Assembly (NCBI GenBank): GCA_037951105.1
Contig: JBAMJV010007985.1
Span: forward strand, 33,418-97,417
Origin: Echinarachnius parma
Lineage: Eukaryota; Echinodermata; Echinoidea; Clypeasteroida; Echinarachniidae
DNA length: 64,000 nucleotides
Direction of reading: 5' to 3'
Shown: positions 56,800 to 64,000 of the stretch, piece by piece
Layout of the letters: the number at the start of each line of letters is the position of its first letter
Numbering within the stretch: position 1 is the first letter of the stretch
Made by a program: the position numbers and the translations under genes
Notes under the pieces: model-generated
The model's database searches: none
What the model was told of the DNA's origin: nothing
Seen by the model: only the letters and a program-made list of their open reading frames with translations

Positions 56800-57100
56800 G
56801 TATTATACATGATTCATGTTGCTCCTCAATAATTAACTGAACAATGGGCAATATGTGTGTGCTTTTTTTTTTACCAATTGTTATTCTAAAATTACAATCA
56901 ATCACATTATATATCATCACATTTCTCATTTCCCCATCCCCCATTTTTATTCTCAATTGATCTAATTCCCTCTTTTCACTTGGCAAAGCTGACTTAATTA
57001 CCAAAGCGCACACATGACACACAAGTACACATGATACACACAAACACGCAAGAACTGACAAGCAAACAAATACACACATGATGCACCATAAACAAAGACA
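56800..57100. other. Gene-free stretch with ACAC-rich repeats
   Basis: No gene is supported. The minus frame at 57103-56762 is Cys/Leu/Val-rich because of ACAC/GTGT-rich sequence. Confidence 0.5.
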
Positions 57101-57106
57101 CATATA

Positions 57107-57239
57107 GGTCCCATTGCAGAAAGAGATTTGTTCAATAAGTCAGAAACTGTGCATGCTTCAACCAATCAGATTCACAAATTTAGAACACATGATTAATTGT
57201 AACATACAGTCGATTGTATGCCTTTCTGCAATGGGGTAC
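57107..57239. mobile_element. Short TIR element, CCCATTGCAGAAAG ends
   Basis: GGTCCCATTGCAGAAAG at the left pairs with CTTTCTGCAATGGGGTAC at the right over 133 bp. The inner AACCAATCAGATT is shared in reverse (AATCTGATTGGTT) with degenerate relatives at 36439-36545 and 32974-33075. Confidence 0.7.
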
Positions 57240-58980
57240 TGCATGGTCATACAAATATCATACAAATAAAGAGGCAATTCGCACTGTCATAAAATTGAGT
57301 TACAAATGTTGTTTTATATTCCAGAGTCAATAAATATGCACATGTCCATTTCATATGTATTTAGTAAAGTCAGATATCAGAGAAATGTGGTGTGTGATGG
57401 AATTGTATGTGTTGTTGTTGTTGATGCAAACACATACGACGGTCACCAGCACCCAATATAAGGTTCACTAATAGAAATAAGACATTACCAACAACTGAAT
57501 AAAAGAATGTCCACACAAGTGATGTACAATTTAGATGACGTCATTATTGAAGGGTATAAAACAAATGTCCGAAAGATATATTGCACTGGTGAATAATTAA
57601 GGTCCATGAGGATAATTTGAGGAATCCAGTTGGCCTGAATGAAACGTGCATCCGTGGAAGAGATGAGAACGAAAGTTCAAGGAGATGATCGATGAAGATG
57701 TGAAACGCGAGCGTGCGTAAAGAGAAGACGATGTCGAACAGCGAGAGTTCGAAGAGATGATGAAGGTGATGAATGCGAAGACGCGTGAAGAGGAAAAAAA
57801 CAATATATCAATTCAGCTCCATTGATGGACGAGCACGCACGATGTGGCTGCGATGATCTCCGCAGGTTGCCGTGGAGAGAAGCTAGCCTGAACGATGTCC
57901 TATAAACATGTCCATTAGATGAAACAAAATGATGAACAGCGAAGAATTCCGAATGGCTCAGTAGATGAGAAGGATGATGATGTCGAAAAATTGTGATAGT
58001 TTAACGCCCCATGTCGGTCGGCGGACTCTCCCTTGATGTGAAGAAATGAAGACGACCATGGGTTAAATGGTAACTCCATGTCGATGTCGAAGAGGAGAGG
58101 AAAGAGTGGAGGTGTTGCTCTGATGAAAGTCAGTAGGGAGAGTGAAAAACAGCACGGTTTGCTAAAACTACAAGTGAGTGTGCATTCAAACCACGAGGTT
58201 TGGCTGATGAAATCCCCCCCCCCCCCCACTCCTTAACAAAAACCTGGGTACGCCACTGTGTCCATCTCATTCGTGTCTAAACCCAATCAGTTTAGATTTA
58301 GACAGCTGATTCCGTAGCTTTGACCCCGTCAACTGCAGCTGAATGCGATGATCATTATGTCATACGGCTGCGAGTTCAATTTATGATGCTGGCTTGAAGT
58401 CAAATCCCGCTACCGCTGTATCCATCCTAGAATGCAGTTGATGGCTAGTGAGAAGAGTGCATCTATCAGGAATCTAATTTAGAGAGAGAAAAACATATCA
58501 GATCTTTAGTGTTATGCAAGGCAAGGACAAGGTAAACTGAGCACTTATATATTTAAATTCTTGTTTTAAACTTTTAGATCAAACTAATACTACCAAACTA
58601 TAATTTAACAATCTTAAAATTGTATTGGACCAGTGACAGTGTCATTGAAAAATATGTTACGACTATTGTCCATACATAATTCGCATTCATAAATAATATA
58701 ATTCAATTATTTTAATTCATTCGTGTGTTCTGAAATTTTACTTGCTCTAAGTTAAAGGCTTTATTGATTGGTCACTAGCCCCACTTTGGCCAATCAAATT
58801 AAGTGATTTTCTAAAGCATATAATACAAAGTAATGATAACACCGTGAAGCCAGTTTTAAATATGCGTGACCGAAATCAGATATGCTAACCATACTACACA
58901 AGGACAACAAATATTACATTGTGAAAATGCGACACGATAACATAATCGATGTGTGAGATATGAAATAGAAAGATAGGAGA
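57240..58980. other. Gene-free stretch
   Basis: No gene is supported. GATGAA-rich purine sequence at 57600-58100 gives Ser/Phe-rich minus frames without motifs. A C run at about 58206-58219 stands beside CCTGGGTACGCCACTG (58241-58256), a phrase seen reversed near 9266. Confidence 0.5.
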
Positions 58981-58981
58981 G

Positions 58982-59260
58982 TTCGGCAAAACTATACTTT
59001 TAATTAGTAGGCTAGCAGAATTTTGGTCGCTAACTTCAACCCTAACCTTACCCCTAACCCTAACCCTAAATTTGGTGGCTATAGGTCAGATTTAGTGGCT
59101 ATAGGTCAGATTTAGTGGGTAGGTCAGATTTAGTGGCTATAGCCCAGATTTAGTGGCTATGACTTAGATTTAGTGGTTATAAGTTAGATTTATTGGGCAG
59201 TACGAAAATTGAAGTTAGCAACCAAAATTCTGCTAGCCTACTAAAGTATAGTTTTGCCGA
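58982..59260. mobile_element. TIR element with about 50-bp ends and telomere-like core
   Basis: TTCGGCAAAACTATACTTTT at the left and ACTAAAGTATAGTTTTGCCGA at the right continue as near-perfect inverted repeats through GGCTAGCAGAATTTTGG and TAACTTCAA. Inside lie CCCTAA-type units (59040-59069) and five to six copies of a 20-bp unit GATTTAGTGGCTATAGGTCA (59083-59195). Confidence 0.85.
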
Positions 59261-59261
59261 G

Positions 59262-59558
59262 AGAAATAACCAACAACTATTTAAATACCTATTTTGTAAC
59301 TTTTTGAAAAGAGGAAGCATTTTGTTGAATTTTTAACGGCTGGTTCAAAATTCTCTAATAAACCTGGGGCCCAAGCTTTATTACAAATTGTTATATTTAT
59401 GGATATTTTAGCCGTCTCTGAACCGATTTTGATCAAACAAAGATGATTTTATTATTTAAATATTATGCTCTTTCAAATTTTACACTCAGTTTTTCATTAC
59501 CTCACCAAAAAAAAAGTAGTCTAGCGCCCTCTCTACCAAAACTCAACTTTCCCTTTAA
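59262..59558. mobile_element. MITE family C copy, truncated, inverted
   Basis: It runs from AATAACCAACAACTATTTAA to CAAAACTCAACTTTCCCTTTAA and includes a degenerate centre near 59365 (CTGGGGCCCAAG). The other half is missing; the cut coincides with the preceding TIR element. Confidence 0.8.
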
Positions 59559-59859
59559 CAGTATATGGGGCACATATAACACGAAAGGAAACAAGTGAAC
59601 AAAAATGCACAAATAATGCATTTTCTCAGACCTTATACATTTACTCACCTATAACGAGCTCTTCTATGATAATTAAATTTCCTTTTCATTCCATCAAGTG
59701 GAACTCACGATGCCAAAATAATTTTCAGTCGTTGAAAATGGTAAATATAACACGCAAGTGAATGGAGTACTTTGTTTTCTTGGGTGTACTTTTGGATATT
59801 TCATACACTGTCGCTGGCTTCATGATGGGGGCGCTGTTGCTCTATCCAGTGGTGTAGAT

Positions 59860-60865
59860 CGGTGGTATAAATACCCTTGATTACAACATATTTGTATTTG
59901 ATAGAGGGCGACATTTGTATACTGTGAAGAAGAATGTACTTCCTGTCACATCACTGCACTGTAATACAAGGCGTGAGGAAATAGTTTTTTGTAGATTGGG
60001 ACTTGGAGTAGTAAGATTAAATGATTTTATGCCTACATTTGGTAAACACATGACAAGTTTGTGTGCTACATGTTTGGTTAGTGAAGTGGTTGAGCATTAT
60101 CTATTATATTGTCGTATGTATAAAGAAGAGAGGGAGATGATCAAAAAAAGAATTAAACAAAATTTGTTTTAAGTATACACGTATTACTACAGCCAAGCAA
60201 CATAAGTATTGTTCTTATGTTTATAAAGATAACAAATACATTCAAAGTGTTGTAGAAGTTAATATGTATATGTGTTTGTGTATGTTTTAAGTTTTTATTT
60301 CTCCTTTTGTATGCACAATAACTGGTGACGGGTTAAACTTATTTTAAATTAAGCTCCAAATGAAAGTGATTGCAATATGTGTAAGGCATTGTTTATACAA
60401 AATGTGGTAGTTTAATTTTCCGGAGTAATGTTCCTGGTACCTATGCACCCCCGCCTGCATTATGTGTATATGAGTTGCCTAAGCCTTGTGCCGAGAAGCC
60501 TGCTATTACGTACAAAGCCGGGGTGGCAAGATTATATCATCAGAAAGCGGATTGTAGGTTGAGCGGATTAGTGCAATGGACATACTTTTTTTTTTTGTAT
60601 TTGAGTTTTGAGAATTTAATTGTGGTAGAAACAAAAAGAAGTAATGTTTGGCGTAAACTATTCTAATTTGAATGCAACGCCAAAATTGTAACAACAACAA
60701 CAACAATATTATTCTGTATCACCTGACGAAGTGTTGCAGCGGCGCACGAACTGTCGTGATCTTTTGATTCTGCAATGAGTAACTTATTTAGTATCATTAT
60801 TCAGTAAGCTTATGGTAAAATGAGTCTATTTTTTCCAATGTGTTTAAAAGGTTTGTCATTTATAA
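59860..60865 (+). mobile_element. Retroelement segment with Zn-knuckle C-terminus (copy 1)
   Basis: A 1-kb segment is shared with 62163-63224. It encodes on the plus strand a short frame (59915-60172) with IVFCRLGLGVVRLND and a C-x2-C-x7-H-x4-C motif (CATCLVSEVVEHYLLYC), as found at the C-terminus of several LINE polyproteins. A long 3' untranslated part ends in a CAA repeat and a degenerate hammerhead-like motif at 60716-60760. It directly precedes a Penelope-like fragment. Confidence 0.65.
60716..60760 (+). ncRNA. Hammerhead ribozyme relic
   Basis: CTGACGA (60723-60729), a short stem II and a stem I of five matched pairs (ATCAC with GTGAT) are kept. The GAAA-C of the core reads GAAC-T, so the A15.1-U16.1 pair is lost. 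It is probably inactive. See the intact copy at 63018-63060. Confidence 0.55.
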
Positions 60866-61165
60866 TCTAGCCGAACATGTATGGGAGAACCAGCATCACC
60901 CAGACTGTGACGGGGTTCAGTGCCTTTCCCAATAACGGAACTGGTACACACGTAAGATAAAGGAAGCTATCAATATCCGCCTCAATCCCAATAACTTCAA
61001 TAGAGACAACGATCGATATCTCCGAATTTTGGATGCGTACGATAAGCCGCCATGACACTCCCCGACCAGCCCGAACAGGCAGCTAATTTTTTTTCCGCAC
61101 ATGGTAAAGCAAATCCTAATGAATTATTCATAAGCAGCGATGTCCGTCAAGGGCTACTCATGAAT
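60866..61165 (+). pseudogene. Penelope-like GIY-YIG endonuclease fragment (copy 2)
   Basis: The sequence is nearly identical to 56490-56790 but starts later and has an in-frame stop where copy 1 reads CAAGAACGG (here CAATAACGG near 60931). The region encodes RNWYTRKIKEAINIR and ends past LDAYDKPP. The tail 61090-61142 is repeated in inverse orientation at 61401-61453. Confidence 0.8.
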
Positions 61166-61453
61166 ATTCATAACTTGGATCGGGGTTAGGGTAAGTTTGA
61201 GGATTATAATTACCATGAGACCCTTCTGACCATCGGCAATTTACAAGGCCTAATGGTCATGCTATGGAAGTCAACGCTTCGTATCATGGGTTCAAATCCT
61301 CTGTGCTTCTTTTCTTTTGCCATAATAAATGTTGAGTAGCGGTTTATTTAGTAAATGTATCACGCAGAGTTTTCAATAAAGTCTGAAAACTGTGACCAAC
61401 ATCACTGCTTATGAATAATTCACAAGAATTAGCTTTACCATGTGCGGAAACAA
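61090..61453. repeat. Inverted repeat of the Penelope-like tail
   Basis: TTTCCGCACATGGTAAAG and GAATTATTCATAAGCAG (61090-61142) recur as the reverse complement at 61401-61453 (CTGCTTATGAATAATTC and CTTTACCATGTGCGGAAA, with small changes). The spacer of about 260 bp includes GGTTCAAATCC (about 61291-61301), a match to an RNA polymerase III B box. Confidence 0.75.
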
Positions 61454-61469
61454 AATTGCGAACCGGCAC

Positions 61470-61625
61470 GCTATTGTTTCCGTTCAACAGACGAGCCGAG
61501 CCAGCGGCCCGCTGATTGGTGGAACACCAGTGTGCGTCGCCCAATAGGACAGGTCCTTTACTGGCCAATCAGGAGCTCACTCGCTAAAGCAGGAATGCGC
61601 ACTGCACCTGTCATAGGGTATAATT
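61470..61625. promoter_or_regulatory. GC-richer block with three CCAAT-type boxes
   Basis: ATTGG (in CTGATTGGTGG, about 61516), CCAAT (in GCCCAATAGG) and CCAAT (in GGCCAATCAGG, about 61563) lie within about 60 bp. Promoters in animals often carry such clusters, so this may be a promoter of the Penelope-like element or a host promoter relic. No TATA or gene is attached. Confidence 0.35.
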
Positions 61626-61859
61626 TTTTTTTTCCCAAAGATATTTATTTTCTCCAAACAATAACAAAATAATCAATAACAAGATTAGTATATAAAATAA
61701 TTTGCATGTTTACATAATTGTATATAATATGATCTTACATTCACATCTAAATAGTACAAATTAACTTTTACTATTTACATCAAATAAAGCATGAAACATG
61801 CATGCATGAAGAAAGCATAAACATAAAAAAGGGGAAAATAGGAGAGAACAAAATATTCC

Positions 61860-61895
61860 CCCCCCCCCCAAAAAAAAAAAAAAAAAAAAAAAAAA
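61860..61895. repeat. Poly-C/poly-A tract
   Basis: Nine to ten C are followed by about 26 A, and then by CACA-rich sequence to about 61960. Confidence 0.95.
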
Positions 61896-62162
61896 CACCT
61901 ATACAAGCACTTACATACACACATACACACGCGTGCACAGACACCCACACACACATCCACAGAAAACATGCCTACATCTTGTGAGAATCTCGACCAATTA
62001 TTAGCCATGTTTATTTCATTGCTTCTATTCGCCTTCCCTATTTTGTTCTGCACGAAGCTATTTTAAATTGTCCCACTTTCTAAAATGATATGTTAGAGTA
62101 CCTCGATCTCCAGCTAATTTCTTCTCCTCCTTTCTATTTTCTAATAATCTTTTCTTAATCTC

Positions 62163-63224
62163 CAAAGGATAAATACCCTTGCTTACAACATATTTGTATT
62201 TGATAGAGGGCGACATTTGTATACCGTGAAGAAGAATGTACTTCCTGTCACATCACTGCACTGTAATACAAGGCGTGAAGAAATAGTTTTTTGTAGATTG
62301 GGACTTGGAGTAGTAAGATTAAATGATTGTATGCCTACATATGGTAAACACATGACAAGTTTGTGTGCTACATGTTTGGTTAGTGAAGTGGTTGAGCATT
62401 ATCTATTATATTGTCGTATGTATAAAGAAGAGAGGGAGATGATCAAAAAAAGAATTAAACAAAAAATGTGTTAAGTATACACGTATTACTACAGCCAAGC
62501 AACATAAGTATTGTTCTTATGTTTATAAAGATAACAAATACATTCAAAGTGTTGTAGAAGTTAATATGTATATGTGTTTGTGTATGTTTTTAGTTTGTTT
62601 TTCTCCTTTTGTATGCACAAAAACTGGTGACGGTTTAAACTTATTTTAAATTAGGCTCCAAATGAAAGTGATTGCAATATGTGTAAGGCATTGTTTATAC
62701 AAAATGTGGTAGTTTAATTTTCCGGAGTAATGTTCCTGGTACCTATGCACCCCCGCCTGCATTATGTGTATATGAGTTGCCTAAGCCTTGTGCCGAGAAG
62801 CCTGCTATTACGTACAAAGCCGGGTTGGCAAGATTATATCATCAGAAAGCGGATTGTAGGTTGAGCGGATTAGTGCAATGGACATACTTTTTTTTTTTTT
62901 TGTATTTGAGTTTTGAGAATTTAATTGTGGTAGAAAAACAAAAGTAATGTTTGGCGCAAACTATTCTAATTTGAATGCAACGCCAAAATTGTAATAACAA
63001 CAACAATATTATTTTGTATCATCTGACGAAGTGTTGCAGCGGCGCACGAAACGTCGTGATTCCTTGTTGACTATAAATTGCGAGACAAACGAATATCATT
63101 AGCGATATTATTAACGAAACTATTTCCGCAATGAGTAACTTATTTAGTATCATTAATCAGTAAGCTTATGGTAAAATGAGTCTATTTTTTCCAATTTGTT
63201 TAAAAAGTTTGTCATTTATAATCT
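62163..63224 (+). mobile_element. Retroelement segment with Zn-knuckle C-terminus (copy 2)
   Basis: It is colinear with 59860-60865 and differs by scattered bases. It also holds about 50 bp near 63065-63125 that copy 1 lacks. The frame 62217-62474 has the same CATCLVSEVVEHYLLYC knuckle. An intact hammerhead core lies at 63018-63060. Confidence 0.65.
63018..63060 (+). ncRNA. Type I hammerhead ribozyme, minimal stem III
   Basis: All core positions are present: CTGACGA (63023-63029), GAAA (63048-63051) and the GTC cleavage site (63053-63055). Stem I pairs ATCAT (63018-63022) with GTGAT (63056-63060). Stem II is formed by GTGT and GC with GC and GCAC around an AGCG loop, with one bulged T. Stem III is only A-CG-U, which as the palindrome ACGU can pair between two molecules. 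Such minimal hammerheads are known from Penelope-like elements. Activity is inferred, not shown. Confidence 0.7.
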
Positions 63225-63446
63225 TCCGTCGTGAACAAACATAGTCGAGAATCAGAGGGATTTCCTGTCAATTATCAATTGGTCTTCGACCAGATCTCTG
63301 AACTGAACACGTGCCGCCTCTCGAATTTCGAACACAAATGAAAAGGGTTTACGAGACTCATTAGTGTGTGTGTGTGCGGTCTGGTGGACGATGGGAACGC
63401 GCTAGTGTTGCAGCTGCGTATCTACTCAATTCGCTGTGCATTGTGC

Positions 63447-63482
63447 TTTTATAACCTGAAGAAGTAAGAACAACGCAGTCAG
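63447..63482 (+). promoter_or_regulatory. Candidate TATA box and initiator of gene 3
   Basis: TTTTATAAC at 63447-63455 is followed about 25-30 bp later by GCAGTCAGC, an initiator-like site. The coding start at 63572 would leave a leader of about 95 nt. The evidence is position and wording only. Confidence 0.35.
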
Positions 63483-63571
63483 CTTCAGTCATCATATTCG
63501 AGTAGTATTCATAATTTCATTACATGTGCTGCTCCTGACGATTACTGAAAGTTGAGAAAAGATCATTCAGG

Positions 63572-64000
63572 ATGAACGTCGTAAGAGACGTTTTACGTGT
63601 AGGGATGTTCTTCCTTTCAGTCTCCAGGTTGTGTATGCTGCAATGCGACGCATCAGAAGAATTATCGTGCATAATTGAAAGTTCGACTTACAGCAAGGAT
63701 ACCTGGAATGATTGCACATGCACTGCAACACTTGATGGAAATGGAGAAGACTTCCAAATCGTCTGCTTCCAAAATGGCCGGAAAGCGCCATTTCAATATA
63801 CAGTTAACGGTGATGAGTCAGTGAATAGGCCTGGTAGCGATAATAAGACTCAGGTTATTAGAAGATTTTGGATGGATCGAAATGAGACAATAAACTGTTG
63901 CCTAACAAACGATATAGTTGGTGTTCAGGCGTCCTTGTGTAAAGACTTCGTCCACCAAATAACTCTAGCTTCAAATACTCAAGCCTCTGAGGATCAATCT
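63572..64000 (+). CDS. N-terminus of a secreted or membrane Cys-rich, Ig-like protein (partial)
   Basis: ATG at 63572 opens a frame of 143 codons with no stop before the window ends. Residues 1-28 look like a signal peptide (VGMFFLSVSRLCML core, then CDAS). The mature part has cysteines in LSCII, DCTCT, IVCFQ, INCCLTN and SLCKD, and N-glycosylation sequons NKT and NET. Such an open frame is far longer than chance for this AT-rich DNA. The spacing suggests an Ig-like or other disulfide-rich extracellular domain, but no family is certain. Unlike genes 1 and 2, the leader and first domain share one exon. A candidate TATA box lies at 63447. Confidence 0.7.
   Translation, partial: MNVVRDVLRVGMFFLSVSRLCMLQCDASEELSCIIESSTYSKDTWNDCTCTATLDGNGEDFQIVCFQNGRKAPFQYTVNGDESVNRPGSDNKTQVIRRFWMDRNETINCCLTNDIVGVQASLCKDFVHQITLASNTQASEDQS

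Noticed and set aside
59040-59070. Real telomere end
   Set aside because: Only about three degenerate CCCTAA units, and they lie inside a TIR element with unique sequence on both sides.
61250-61305. Possible tRNA gene around GGTTCAAATCC
   Set aside because: A B-box-like phrase is present, but I could not form an acceptor stem or a good A box.

Overview
This window looks like AT-rich genomic DNA from an animal, most likely a marine invertebrate deuterostome such as an echinoderm or a relative. That placement is an inference with low confidence. It rests on spliced genes with Ig-like domains, CR1/jockey-type LINEs, a Penelope-like element, an LTR element with a tRNA-Leu-type primer site, and dense short TIR elements. 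No tRNA, rRNA, CRISPR array or bacterial-type operon is visible.

Three host genes can be supported, and all encode predicted surface proteins. (1) Minus strand, 13195 to 10202: four exons join in frame into a 255-residue protein with a signal peptide, one V-type Ig domain, a Ser/Thr-rich stalk and a hydrophobic C-terminus that ends at the stop, as in a GPI-anchored protein. (2) Minus strand, 53100 to 34325: six exons with matching phases encode a signal peptide, a divergent Ig-like domain, a Thr/Ser-rich stalk and a membrane segment. Its last intron has two acceptors 16 nt apart, which predict a tailless form (259 aa) and a form with a cytoplasmic tail (290 aa). (3) Plus strand, from 63572 past the window edge: the start of a secreted or membrane Cys-rich protein. 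Most exons are short, so the first two genes only appear when splice sites and phases are followed.

The rest is mobile and repeated DNA. 1-10 kb: gene-free, with a GCGTA-word foldback element and two TA-flanked TIR elements. 10-13 kb: gene 1. 14-28 kb: TIR elements, a minisatellite and a tandem segmental duplication (about 16.8-20.2 kb and 20.5-27.5 kb). The second copy was lengthened by TIR insertions whose empty sites are kept in the first. 28-33 kb: a word-bearing TIR element, a broken LINE and a nested pair of TIR elements. 34-53 kb: gene 2, whose last intron holds a 2.7-kb word-bearing TIR element and whose 10.6-kb second intron holds an LTR retrotransposon. One LTR of that element carries a LINE and the other a TIR element; without these, both LTRs are 865 bp. 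53-63.5 kb: a TTGCAC-word region, TIR elements, Penelope-like GIY-YIG fragments and two copies of a 1-kb retroelement segment. One copy keeps an intact hammerhead-ribozyme core.

The most unusual signal is a set of TA-flanked elements with the shared end TGGGCAAYTCCA. They carry internal words at nearly the same spacing in each element, but the word differs between subfamilies: TCACGGACATTACA at 7011-7804 and 28401-30068, GGTAACGGAAGGACA at 34723-37405.
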